Assembly (NCBI RefSeq): GCF_015709525.1
Contig: NZ_JADNRA010000026.1
Span: 1-64,000, forward strand
Origin: Methylocystis sp. L43
GTDB taxonomy: Bacteria > Pseudomonadota > Alphaproteobacteria > Rhizobiales > Beijerinckiaceae
Direction of reading: 5' to 3'
Length of the DNA stretch: 64,000 bases
In this document: positions 1 through 9,288 of the stretch, piece by piece
Layout of the letters: each line of letters opens with the position of its first letter
How positions within the stretch are numbered: the first letter of the stretch is position 1
Notes under the pieces: generated by a model
Database searches by the model: none
The model's input: only the letters and a program-made list of their open reading frames with translations
What the model was told of the DNA's origin: nothing
Position numbers and translations under genes: made by a program

Positions 1-391
1 CGTCTACAAGGTTCCTGGCCGTGAGCTGACGATCAACGTCAAGGTCACGAACACGACCTCCGAGCCGCTTCGCCTTGGCGAATATACGGCGGCCGGCCTG
101 CGCTTCCTGAACCCTGACGTGTTCACGACGAAGCCCGACTTCCCGGATTATCTGTTGGCGGACCGCGGTCTGTCGACGGACCCGACGCCGATCGCGCCGG
201 GCGAGACGAAGGAAATCGCCGTGAAGGTGCAGGACGCGCGTTGGGACATCGAGCGTCTGTCTGACCTGGCTTACGACACCGACAGCCAGATCGGCGGCCT
301 CTTGATGTTCTTCTCGCCGACGGGTCGCCGCTTTGCGGCCGAAATCGGCGGTCCGGTCATTCCGAAGTTCGTCGCGGGCGATATGCCCTGA
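1..391 (+). CDS. pmoB: Particulate methane monooxygenase subunit B, C-terminal part (5' end outside window)
   Basis: The reading frame is open from base 2 and encodes the last ~129 residues of PmoB, the periplasmic copper-binding subunit of the membrane enzyme that oxidises methane to methanol. The part seen is the second cupredoxin-like domain and the conserved tail ending in IPKFVAGDMP. The N-terminal domain with the His copper ligands and the membrane helices lie before the window. Being the last gene of pmoCAB, it is followed 27 bases later by a strong terminator. The tail closely resembles Methylocystis/Methylosinus PmoB as I know it; the related AmoB of ammonia oxidisers is less similar. 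Confidence 0.96.
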   Translation, partial: VYKVPGRELTINVKVTNTTSEPLRLGEYTAAGLRFLNPDVFTTKPDFPDYLLADRGLSTDPTPIAPGETKEIAVKVQDARWDIERLSDLAYDTDSQIGGLLMFFSPTGRRFAAEIGGPVIPKFVAGDMP

Positions 392-418
392 TCGATACTG
401 ACGAATTGAACTAAAAAG

Positions 419-450
419 CCCCCGGCCCAAAAAGCCGGGGGTTTTCTTTT
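419..450 (+). terminator. Rho-independent terminator of pmoCAB
   Basis: An 8-bp perfect stem (CCCCCGGC at 419-426 and GCCGGGGG at 434-441) encloses a 7-base loop and is followed by a T-rich run at 442-450. It should end most transcripts of the pmo operon, so the copper genes downstream need their own promoter or read-through. Confidence 0.93.
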
Positions 451-760
451 GGGGAAGGGCCTGCGCCCCTGGGGAGCCTGCGCGCCTGAGGAAGGCCTGC
501 GCGCCTGCAATCCCACGCGATGCGCGGGCGTCGCTCGATGCGCCGGTGCGTCCTTTCGACGCAAATCATGCAGCCGTTTTTACTCGCGTCGATTTCTGGC
601 ATTTGTCAAAAGTAGCAGAGCGTCCAGCGGCGCTGGCGATGCCCTGGCGAATGACAATCATCGAGCCGCGAACCAAAATCCGCTATAGAGGATGCAGGGC
701 TCAGCAAGCTTCGCCGATAAGAGCGACAGCCCGGGAATCACAATGGATCGAGGGATGGAA
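451..760. other. Intergenic region between pmoB and pmoD
   Basis: No convincing gene lies here. It begins with three near-identical 13-base units (459-507). A TATAGA at 684-689 could be a -10 element for the pmoD cluster, but no good -35 sits at the right spacing, so no promoter is claimed. Confidence 0.5.
459..507. repeat. Three short near-tandem 13-mers after the pmo terminator
   Basis: GCCTGCGCGCCTG occurs at 476-488 and 495-507, and with one mismatch (GCCTGCGCCCCTG) at 459-471. The unit starts are 17 and 19 bases apart. The position between the pmo terminator and the copper cluster would suit a protein-binding site, but they may simply be local GC-rich duplications. Confidence 0.6.
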
Positions 761-1375
761 ATGAAGAATTGGCGTAGCATTGCAGCCGCAGTTCTCAGCG
801 CGCTTTTCTCGCTGGCGTTGACCGCCCCGCTGCGCGCATCGGAGGGCGGCGCGGGGCCCGAAGCCATGTCAATGGGCAATATGTGCATGGTCATGTTCGG
901 CTACGACATGATTCACATCACGGCCTATCAGCCCGGCAAATCGCGCAGTGAATATTGCGCCGAGATCCCGACCTCCGGACCAACCATTCTGGTGTTCGAC
1001 ATCGAAAATCCGACGTTTCGCGACATGCCGCTGGAACTGCGAATCATTCGCGATCCGCTGACGCCGATCACCAAGGGCACCGATCTTGAGGCGCTGACAG
1101 AGGTTCATCGTCCCGCGACCAAATACGTCAAGGGCACCTTCAATCTGGAGCACGATTTCAAGGAAAACGGCCATTATATCGGGCTCGTCACTCTGACCCG
1201 CCCCGACGGCACGCAGGAGACGTCCGAATTCAAATTCACGGTCGGCGAAACCCTGTGGGCCTGGGTGCCGCAGATCGCCGGGACCGTGCTCATCGCCGGC
1301 ATCGTTTTCGTGTATTGGAAGCACACGCATCCCGCCGGCAAGAAGAAGGGTGCCGCCGACGCCGCTGTGTCTTGA
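761..1375 (+). CDS. pmoD: PmoD-type copper protein, periplasmic domain with C-terminal membrane anchor
   Basis: A 204-residue protein with an N-terminal signal peptide (about 1-26), a periplasmic domain and one C-terminal membrane helix (about 166-186) followed by a Lys-rich tail. The Met-rich stretch with Cys42 flanked by Met41, Met43 and Met45, plus Cys66, matches the PmoD/AmoD family, which is known to form an unusual CuA-like dicopper site and to be linked to pMMO operons. The start at 761 is chosen because AGGG lies six bases upstream; in-frame ATGs at 743 and 755 are alternatives. It is followed closely by copC, and a paralogue lies at 8295-8906. The role as a pMMO accessory is family knowledge; its exact function is unsettled. 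Confidence 0.88.
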   Translation: MKNWRSIAAAVLSALFSLALTAPLRASEGGAGPEAMSMGNMCMVMFGYDMIHITAYQPGKSRSEYCAEIPTSGPTILVFDIENPTFRDMPLELRIIRDPLTPITKGTDLEALTEVHRPATKYVKGTFNLEHDFKENGHYIGLVTLTRPDGTQETSEFKFTVGETLWAWVPQIAGTVLIAGIVFVYWKHTHPAGKKKGAADAAVS

Positions 1376-1439
1376 TCGCAGCGACATGCGTAAACATCTC
1401 AAAAAGAAGACCGGGCTCACGCCTCTGGGGAGGAACGCT

Positions 1440-1859
1440 ATGACCAATGTTGACAGGACTTCGCCGGCGCGCGCGCGCCGGCAGGCCGGGTTCGGCTTCT
1501 CCGTCGCCGGGGCTTTCGCCTTCGTCATGGCAGCCGCCTTTGGGACGAGTTCGGCGCTCGCGCATTCTTTCCTGGTCGACGCTACCCCTTCTTCAAAGGA
1601 GCATGTCGCGGCGCCGCCAAAGACTGTCAAGCTACGGTTCGGCGGCGGAGTCGAACCGCCTTACTCGAAGATCACCATAGAAGCGCCGGACGGTAAGGTG
1701 CTCGCCGAAGGCAATAGCGCCGTTCCCGACAAGCCGCGCGAATTGTCGGCCAATGCGCCGGAACTCGCGCCCGGAAAATATATCGTACGCTACCGCGTGC
1801 TCTCCACCGACGGTCACATCGTCGAGGGAAACTATGAGTTCACCGTGGACGCCAAGTAA
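1440..1859 (+). CDS. copC: CopC-like periplasmic copper-binding protein
   Basis: A 139-residue exported protein. A signal peptide (about 1-41) ends at ALA before His42, so the mature protein would begin with His. The remaining domain is a CopC-type beta-sandwich, and Asp124 and His126 in the STDGHIVEG segment are the other two ligands of the usual Cu(II) site (His1, Asp, His). The Met-rich Cu(I) site of classical CopC is not seen. The start at 1440 has GGGGAGG just upstream; longer in-frame starts at 1350 and 1386 would overlap pmoD or spoil the signal peptide. It sits between pmoD and copD and probably hands copper to or from CopD. Confidence 0.92.
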   Translation: MTNVDRTSPARARRQAGFGFSVAGAFAFVMAAAFGTSSALAHSFLVDATPSSKEHVAAPPKTVKLRFGGGVEPPYSKITIEAPDGKVLAEGNSAVPDKPRELSANAPELAPGKYIVRYRVLSTDGHIVEGNYEFTVDAK

Positions 1860-1974
1860 GCGCCATCGGGCGAGTGACAAGGCTCGCGGCTACGCTTGCG
1901 CGACACGCGGCTCGTTTCTCACTTCTCATGCGAGCTGAAGAGATGAGCGCCAGAGAACATCGGGCGAAAGAAAA

Positions 1975-3900
1975 ATGTATCTCTCTCTTGCGGCGATCCG
2001 CTTCCTTCTGAGTTTGCCTTCGGCCCTCGCGGTCGGGCTCCTGCTCCTGCCGCGTCTCATCGGCGAGGACGGCGGGCGCTTCAAGCCTGCCGTCGCGGCG
2101 CTGGCGCTGGTGCGCGCACTTTTCGGCTTCGCGCTGCTGTATGTCACCGCGCGTGCGATCTTTCCCGCCGATCGTCCAATCGAATTCGACACGCTGTGGG
2201 AGTTTACCGTCAACACGAGCGTCGGAAACGCCTGGATAGGGACGCAACTGATCGCTTTCCTCTTCGCGGCTCTCGCGGCGGCGCGCCTCTTCGTCGCCTC
2301 AGATTTGCTCGATCAGGTGACGCTGTGGGTCGGCGTGGTCCTTATCGCCGTTGTTTCAGTGACCGGCCACGCCATCGACGACGGCCTGCCGCGGTGGACA
2401 CAGGTGAGTTTCCTTCTCCACACGGCCGCCGGCCTCACTTGGCTTGGCGGCTTGCTCGGCCTTGTCTGGTGGATGTTCACGGCGCGCGGCAAACCGCCGG
2501 AAGTTGCGGCGCAGCTCGCCGAACGCTGGTCGTTCATCGCAAAGGTCGCCATGGCGATCGTCGCCGTTACGGGATTTGCGATCGCCTGGGAGAACGTCGG
2601 AAGCATCCCCAATCTGCTGGCGACGCCCTATGGTCGGATGCTGACGTTGAAGCTCGTTCTTCTGTGCGCCGTCTTGCTCGCGGCGCTAGCGCTCGCGCGA
2701 TACATCACGCGCCGGCCTGATGGCGAATTCAACGTCGGCTGGTACAGCAAGGTCGGCGCGGGCGAGTCGGTCTTTGCGCTCGCGCTGCTTTCAATCGCCG
2801 GCTACATCGCGGTCATCACGCCAGCCTCGCACGAAACCAGTCTCTATTGGCCATTGCCATTTCGCCTGTCCTACATCGCGACGTGGGGACAGAACCCAGC
2901 GATGTTCAGCCCGATCTGGTGGTGGGGCATTGCCGGCGTCGCGCTTGCGATCCTGGCTGCGCTGATCTGGTGGACGCCAAGGACGCGCCAGTATCGTCTC
3001 TATGCGACGCCGGCCATCTCCGTCGCAGCGTTGATCTCGCTTTCCGTGTCCTTTGCGACAGAAGCCTACACCGACACCTATGACGATCCGACGCAGGACT
3101 ACACTGCGGAATCGGTTTCGCGCGGGCTGACGCATTTTCAGGAGAACTGCGTCGGTTGCCACGGCGGGCAGGGCGAAGGCAATGGTCCCCTCGCCAAAGA
3201 CCTTAAGAACCAGCAGGGACTTCCCGTCCAGCCCGCCGATCTGACGGCTCCGCATGTCGGCACCCATACGATCGGCGACATTTTCCACTGGCTGACTCAT
3301 GGCGGGCAAAGCGGCGTCATGCCCGCCTTCGGCGAGCAGCTCGACGTCGACGACCGCTGGGATGTGATCAACTTCCTGCTGATGATGTCCTATTCAAACC
3401 GCGCGCGCTTCATGAGCCCTCAGCCCATGATCCAATGGCTGATCGCGCCTGATTTCGCGCTGATCGATCCAGAGGAGAATACAACGTCTCTCTTCAAGCT
3501 GCGGGGCGTTCCGACGCTGATCTCCTTTGCGCGCTGCGGATCGACAAACGGGGATCCCACGGCGCGCGCGGCAAGCGTGAAGAACGCTCATGCCGCCGCG
3601 AAAGCCGCTGGCGTAAACCAGGTGACGATCTATGACGCGGCCTGCCCGCAAGAGGCGAAAGGTCGAGAGGTTGTTCATGCCAAGGCGGTTGAGACCGCCT
3701 ATTCGGTGATCAATCGCTACCCCAATGAAACGCCGTCCGAGGAGATCGAAGAGGCGCATTTCCTGGTGGATCGTTCCGGCTACATTCGGGCGCGTTTCCG
3801 CACATTTGCGCCCGACGACGGGAATGCTCAGAGACTGTCTGGACTCGCCGCCGAACTCGCCCGCGAACCCTTGATCGAGATCAGCCTGCATTCGCATTAG
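1975..3900 (+). CDS. copD: CopD-family copper membrane protein fused to cytochrome c and redoxin-like domains
   Basis: A 641-residue fusion. Residues about 1-365 form a multi-helix CopD domain, the inner-membrane partner of CopC thought to move copper. Residues about 380-470 are a class I cytochrome c: CVGCH at 392-396 binds haem, and Met449 in GVMPAFGE is the likely axial ligand. Residues about 480-641 resemble a thioredoxin/SCO-like redoxin fold but have no CxxC or CxxxC pair, only isolated cysteines. The three-part design suggests copper handling coupled to electron transfer in the periplasm; this is inference. No strong ribosome site precedes the ATG. It belongs to the pmoD-copC-copD-PCuAC cluster. 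Confidence 0.88.
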   Translation: MYLSLAAIRFLLSLPSALAVGLLLLPRLIGEDGGRFKPAVAALALVRALFGFALLYVTARAIFPADRPIEFDTLWEFTVNTSVGNAWIGTQLIAFLFAALAAARLFVASDLLDQVTLWVGVVLIAVVSVTGHAIDDGLPRWTQVSFLLHTAAGLTWLGGLLGLVWWMFTARGKPPEVAAQLAERWSFIAKVAMAIVAVTGFAIAWENVGSIPNLLATPYGRMLTLKLVLLCAVLLAALALARYITRRPDGEFNVGWYSKVGAGESVFALALLSIAGYIAVITPASHETSLYWPLPFRLSYIATWGQNPAMFSPIWWWGIAGVALAILAALIWWTPRTRQYRLYATPAISVAALISLSVSFATEAYTDTYDDPTQDYTAESVSRGLTHFQENCVGCHGGQGEGNGPLAKDLKNQQGLPVQPADLTAPHVGTHTIGDIFHWLTHGGQSGVMPAFGEQLDVDDRWDVINFLLMMSYSNRARFMSPQPMIQWLIAPDFALIDPEENTTSLFKLRGVPTLISFARCGSTNGDPTARAASVKNAHAAAKAAGVNQVTIYDAACPQEAKGREVVHAKAVETAYSVINRYPNETPSEEIEEAHFLVDRSGYIRARFRTFAPDDGNAQRLSGLAAELAREPLIEISLHSH

Positions 3901-4016
3901 CGCGCCATATTGTCGCAAGCGTGAACGGGGCGCGAGGGTATCGGAGCGGCGCGTCCTTCGTCATGATGCCAAGCAGGCCGGCGAGAGATAAGTCCGGGCA
4001 TAAAGGGAGAAGCGAG

Positions 4017-4595
4017 ATGCTGAAGCGGCGTGAATTTTTGCTGACCGGCGGGACTCTGCTCACCGGGACGGCGCTCGGGCTCTTCGCCGGGCGTGGTTCC
4101 GCGACTGCGCATGAATACGACGTCGGCAGTCTGAAAGTGGAGCATCCCTGGCTTCGCGCCCCCGTCGACGGCGACAACAAGGCGCAGTTCTACGCAATGC
4201 TGCACAATAGTGGCGCGACGCCCGACAAGCTGATCGCCGTCAAGTCGGAAAAATTCGGGAACGCCGAGATTCACGGCGACGCGAAGAAGCTCGATCTGAT
4301 CACGCCGATCGTCCTGCCGCCCAAGTCTAAAGTCACGCTCGCGCCTGGCGGCGTCTATGTGACGCTTCTGGACATCAAGAAGCATCTTGAGGTGGGCTGG
4401 GGCTTGGAGATGACGCTCGTCTTCGAAAAGGCCGGCGAAGTGGTTATTGACGCAGCGATCGATGCGCCGGACGCGGCCCATGCGCATGACGCCGAAGCCA
4501 TGGAGCGTTGGCAGAAGGCGCATGGCCAGGACGCCGCCGGGCCCAAGGAAGGCGGGGCGGCGCATCACGAGCACCATCACATGGATAAGAAGTGA
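4017..4595 (+). CDS. PCuAC (DUF461) periplasmic copper chaperone with His-rich tail
   Basis: A 192-residue protein. The N-terminus has a Tat-like signal (KRREFLLTGG, residues 3-12) ending at ATA before His32, so the mature chain would start with His. This agrees with the histidine-brace copper site described for PCuAC proteins of methane oxidisers (PmoF-type). The classical Met ligand after the EIH motif is absent, arguing against the usual HxM-type site. Residues about 32-145 are the PCuAC domain; the tail (from about 155) is rich in His, Asp and Ala and ends with a His cluster. The start at 4017 has AAGGGAGA six bases upstream. It is the last gene of the copper cluster. Confidence 0.88.
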   Translation: MLKRREFLLTGGTLLTGTALGLFAGRGSATAHEYDVGSLKVEHPWLRAPVDGDNKAQFYAMLHNSGATPDKLIAVKSEKFGNAEIHGDAKKLDLITPIVLPPKSKVTLAPGGVYVTLLDIKKHLEVGWGLEMTLVFEKAGEVVIDAAIDAPDAAHAHDAEAMERWQKAHGQDAAGPKEGGAAHHEHHHMDKK

Positions 4596-4646
4596 TCGGA
4601 TTGAGCGGATTGCGGCTCGTGGAGTTCGTCGATGTCGCGCAAGCAA

Positions 4647-4674
4647 AAACCGGCCGCTGGAAGGCTGCCGGTTT
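4647..4674 (+). terminator. Probable terminator of the copper cluster
   Basis: AAACCGGC (4647-4654) pairs with GCCGGTTT (4667-4674) around a 12-base loop. The following T tract is short, so termination may be partial. Confidence 0.6.
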
Positions 4675-4750
4675 GTTCAGTGCGTGGAACCGCTAAGAAG
4701 ATTGCGCGCGTCAACCGACGCGCGCTTGCTCGCCGCCTGCGATATGCGGT

Positions 4751-4984
4751 TTAGCGGTCGATCGTCACCAGACGACCAGCGAAAACGCCGCCGTCTGTGG
4801 CCACGGGCGTGGCCTTCTGGGCAGGCGAACCGATCGGCAGCGCGAAGCCGAGCACAAAGGCGGCCATCGCCATGGCGGCGACCAGCAGGAGCGAAACTCG
4901 AAACTGGCGGCGCGCCGAATCCCTGTCAAAGCTGCGCGTGAAGGCTGGCTCCATCTGATCTTCAAATTTGTCAACGAGCGACAT
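4751..4984 (-). CDS. Small single-pass membrane protein of unknown function
   Basis: A 77-residue protein: a charged N-terminus (DKFEDQMEPAF, FDRDSARRQF) is followed by one hydrophobic helix (about residues 30-50) and a short tail. I do not recognise a family. The ATG at 4984 has AGGGA just upstream; a GTG at 5002 would add six residues. It points away from the aminotransferase across an AT-rich spacer that may carry both promoters. Confidence 0.7.
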   Translation of the reverse strand: MSLVDKFEDQMEPAFTRSFDRDSARRQFRVSLLLVAAMAMAAFVLGFALPIGSPAQKATPVATDGGVFAGRLVTIDR

Positions 4985-5002
4985 TTTCCCTAATCCTCTC
5001 AC

Positions 5003-6650
<1,648 letters not shown>

Positions 6651-6832
6651 CCCCACAATGCATTGCGCATTGCGCCCGCCGCTCTAAACTGACGTCCAGC
6701 GCGTCAGGCGGCGGGTCGTGGGTGAGCGCTTCGCGAGAGAGCGACATCTCGCGGCCCGGAGAGCGCGGAACTAAATTGCAAGTCCGCGGGCCGTTCGCTC
6801 GACGGACCCACGCTCTTGCGGAGACCTGCACC

Positions 6833-7381
6833 ATGTCGATGTTCGCTCTCGTTTTCCTGGCTCTCGTCAGCGCGCTGATCGCCTACATCTCCTTCTTGCC
6901 CGATAAATTCCGCATCGCCCGCTCAATCGTGATCGACGCGCCGCCGGAAGTTGTCTTTCGCCACATCAACGATTTTCACAACTGGGCCGACTGGTCGCCC
7001 TGGGCTAAACTCGACCCGAATATGAAGCATGAATATGGAGGGACGCCGCAGGGCTATGGCGCGACCTATTCATGGTCCGGCGACAAGCAGGTCGGCGTCG
7101 GTCAGATGGAGATCGTCGAGAGCCGCCAGGGCGAGCGCGTCGGCATCAAGCTCGAATTCCAAAAGCCGTTCAAAGCCAAGAACGACGTGCAGTTCAATCT
7201 CAAGCCTTTGGGCGAGAACAGCACGGAAGTCACCTGGGCGATGTCCGGCCACCATGAATTTGTGGGCAAGGCGATGCATAAGTTCTTGAACATCGACAAG
7301 ACCGTCGGAGCGCAATTCGATCGCGGCCTCGCGGACCTAAAGCGAGTCGTCGAGTCGCAGCCGAAAATCGCCGCGAATTGA
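6833..7381 (+). CDS. SRPBCC-family (polyketide cyclase/START-like) protein with N-terminal membrane segment
   Basis: A 182-residue protein. Residues about 3-22 form a hydrophobic segment that is either an anchor or an uncleaved signal. The rest is a SRPBCC lipid/ligand-binding fold, recognisable from IDAPPEVVFRHINDFHNWADWSPW and the late TEVTWAMSGHHEF strand. The ligand cannot be told from sequence. The start at 6833 follows GGAG (6820-6823) with a nine-base gap; an upstream in-frame reading from 6722 has no support. It converges with sodB. Confidence 0.85.
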   Translation: MSMFALVFLALVSALIAYISFLPDKFRIARSIVIDAPPEVVFRHINDFHNWADWSPWAKLDPNMKHEYGGTPQGYGATYSWSGDKQVGVGQMEIVESRQGERVGIKLEFQKPFKAKNDVQFNLKPLGENSTEVTWAMSGHHEFVGKAMHKFLNIDKTVGAQFDRGLADLKRVVESQPKIAAN

Positions 7382-7462
7382 TCGCGCCGGGCGGCCTCTG
7401 GCGCCGTGAAGGAAGCCGCTGATGCTTTTTGGCCTGCAGATCGCCGCGATCATTCACAACTC

Positions 7463-7498
7463 AAAAAATGCGCGGCGCGCGAATTAGGCGCGCCGCGC
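7463..7498 (-). terminator. Rho-independent terminator of sodB
   Basis: An 11-bp GC stem (GCGCGGCGCGC at 7470-7480 with its complement at 7488-7498) is followed, reading on the minus strand, by six T residues (A run at 7463-7468). Confidence 0.9.
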
Positions 7499-7512
7499 GG
7501 AATGAAGTGACG

Positions 7513-8106
7513 CTACGCCGCGTCGAACATTTCCTCGACATGTTCCCAATTGACGAGATGGTCGAGAAACGCCTTCAGGTAGTCGGCGCGGCGATTGCGA
7601 TAGTCGATGTAATAGGAGTGCTCCCAGACGTCGGCGACGAGGATCGGCGCGGCGCCATGGACGAGTGGATTTTCCGCATTCGGCGTCTTGCGAATGGCGA
7701 GCTTTCCATCCTTCGCTTCGAGCCACACCCAGCCGGAGCCGAATTGGCCGAGGCCTTCCTTCTGGAATTCTTCGCGGAATTTGTCGACCGAGCCGAAGGA
7801 CTCGATGATCGCCTTCTCGACCTTGCCGGGAATGGCGCCGCCGCCGTTCGGCTTCATCCATTTCCAATAGTGGTGATGGTTGAAATGCTGGGCGACGTTA
7901 TTGAAGATCGGCGTGTTGCGATTGTAGGCGGTGACGATCACTTCCTCGATCGGCTTGCCTTCGTATTCGGTGCCTTTCACCAGATTATTCGCGTTGGCGA
8001 CATAGGTCGCGTGGTGCTTGTCGTGGTGATATTCGAAGGACTCGCGGGAAAGGTAAGGCTGCAGAGCGTCGTAGGGATAAGGCAAATCTTCCAGGGTGAA
8101 GGACAT
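7513..8106 (-). CDS. sodB: Superoxide dismutase, Fe/Mn family
   Basis: A 197-residue cytosolic enzyme converting superoxide to oxygen and peroxide. Metal ligands are visible: His27 in EYHHDKHH, the second His in the NVAQHFNHHHYW region, and Asp and His in DVWEHSYYIDY. GQFGSGWVWL is the family core. Sequence alone does not settle Fe versus Mn; the NHHHYW type is usually iron. AGGAGAG precedes the ATG. A strong terminator follows. Upstream on the same strand is a pmoD-like gene with its own terminator, so sodB is likely transcribed alone. Confidence 0.95.
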   Translation of the reverse strand: MSFTLEDLPYPYDALQPYLSRESFEYHHDKHHATYVANANNLVKGTEYEGKPIEEVIVTAYNRNTPIFNNVAQHFNHHHYWKWMKPNGGGAIPGKVEKAIIESFGSVDKFREEFQKEGLGQFGSGWVWLEAKDGKLAIRKTPNAENPLVHGAAPILVADVWEHSYYIDYRNRRADYLKAFLDHLVNWEHVEEMFDAA

Positions 8107-8238
8107 AATTCTCTCCTGAATACGTTAGACGAGCGTAGCCTGTCAGCCTCGGCTGCACGGGCTTAACTAAACCCGCGCGCCGCGTGCGGCAATATCGCGA
8201 GATCCCGAACGGCGCAGCTATGGTCGCTTTGTAGCGAC

Positions 8239-8272
8239 AAAAAAGCATGGCTCGTCGGCGACCGAGCCATGC
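8239..8272 (-). terminator. Rho-independent terminator of the second pmoD-like gene
   Basis: GCATGGCTCG (8245-8254) pairs perfectly with CGAGCCATGC (8263-8272). On the minus strand the stem is followed by six T residues (8239-8244). Confidence 0.93.
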
Positions 8273-8294
8273 TGCAATCTTCGGGCCGCTTGCG

Positions 8295-8906
8295 TTAGGC
8301 GATTGCGTCGCCCGCTTGCGTCTTCTTCTTTGCGCCTGCGCGCAGCATCCACCACATCAGTCCGACAAGCGAGAAGAAGCCGACGGCGTAGAGGATATAC
8401 TCGATCAGTCCCCAGAAGGTGTAGAGCCCCACCGAGAAGGGAAAGCGCGAGACCCATTCATTGCCAAGATCGTCGCGCACAGTGACGATTCCGACATAAC
8501 GACCAGCATCCTTGAAGTCGTGTTCGAAGGTCATGATGCCGTTGCGATAGACCTTCGGCTCGAGATAGGCGACGGTGACCGCATTGAGGTTGGTCTTTTC
8601 CTTCTCTTCGCCGACATCCTTAACGACGCGGATGCCGATCGCCATGTCGCGCAGATCAGGCGAAACCGCAGTCAGCGCAATGACGGTCGGCCCGGTTTTA
8701 GCGATGTCCTCGCAAAACTCCGCTTCTTCTCCCGAGCGCTGATAGCCGATGAAGTGCATGGTGTTCGGACCGATCCGCAGCACGCACTCGTCTTGTTCGA
8801 GCATCACGCCGCCATGCGCGAAAGCGGCGGATGGCGCGACGAAAAAAGCTGCGGCCGCAATCACTGCGCCAGCCAGCAGCCCGCGCACGCCAGTTAAACT
8901 TGTCAT
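8295..8906 (-). CDS. PmoD-like periplasmic protein, paralogue of the pmo-linked copy
   Basis: A 203-residue protein with the same plan as pmoD at 761-1375: signal peptide ending AFA before His31, periplasmic domain, one C-terminal helix (about 162-186) and a Lys-rich end. The two cysteines (Cys41, Cys65) keep the 24-residue spacing of Cys42/Cys66, and the FEHDF segment and the GxYxGIVTxxD strand match. But the Met cluster around the first Cys is gone (ECVLRIG instead of MCMVMFG), so the metal site may differ. GGGAGA precedes the ATG. It has its own terminator and an AT-rich upstream region. The specific role is unknown. Confidence 0.82.
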   Translation of the reverse strand: MTSLTGVRGLLAGAVIAAAAFFVAPSAAFAHGGVMLEQDECVLRIGPNTMHFIGYQRSGEEAEFCEDIAKTGPTVIALTAVSPDLRDMAIGIRVVKDVGEEKEKTNLNAVTVAYLEPKVYRNGIMTFEHDFKDAGRYVGIVTVRDDLGNEWVSRFPFSVGLYTFWGLIEYILYAVGFFSLVGLMWWMLRAGAKKKTQAGDAIA

Positions 8907-9288
8907 CTACGATTCTCCCAACGATTGCCGACGGCGGCCGGTTTCCGGCGATCTTCCGCCGCACGCGCGCGTCGACGCTGTGACGATGACGTTTGTATTG
9001 AGTGATCGAATTACGAGTGTGGCGCCATGCCGCATCTTTAAAATACTATTAGCTCGTTGAACATAAAGGAAAATATATACAACGGTGGGGGCATGGCAGA
9101 TAAATTCAACCACTACATGTTGATGTAGTATACATTAACATACGCATATCTTGTTTTCAAATTTCGCGGCGGCGCGGCGCTGCGCGCGCGTGCAAGTATT
9201 CGTGCGTCTTCCCCCGGGACTTGCGTTCCTATGGCGGTCGACGCGGCTTGTGATAGGTTCCGGCCCGGACAATCACTGAAGGATGGCG
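8907..9288. other. Intergenic region with a sharp AT-rich island
   Basis: No gene is supported. Bases about 8990-9170 are AT-rich against a GC-rich background and contain an inverted repeat at 9113-9128. It is the upstream region of the second pmoD-like gene and may hold its promoter and regulator sites; clear -35/-10 boxes were not found. Confidence 0.5.
9113..9128. repeat. Inverted repeat in AT-rich island
   Basis: CTACAT (9113-9118) and ATGTAG (9123-9128) flank GTTG. It could be an operator for a dimeric regulator, but no specific family is indicated. Confidence 0.45.
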
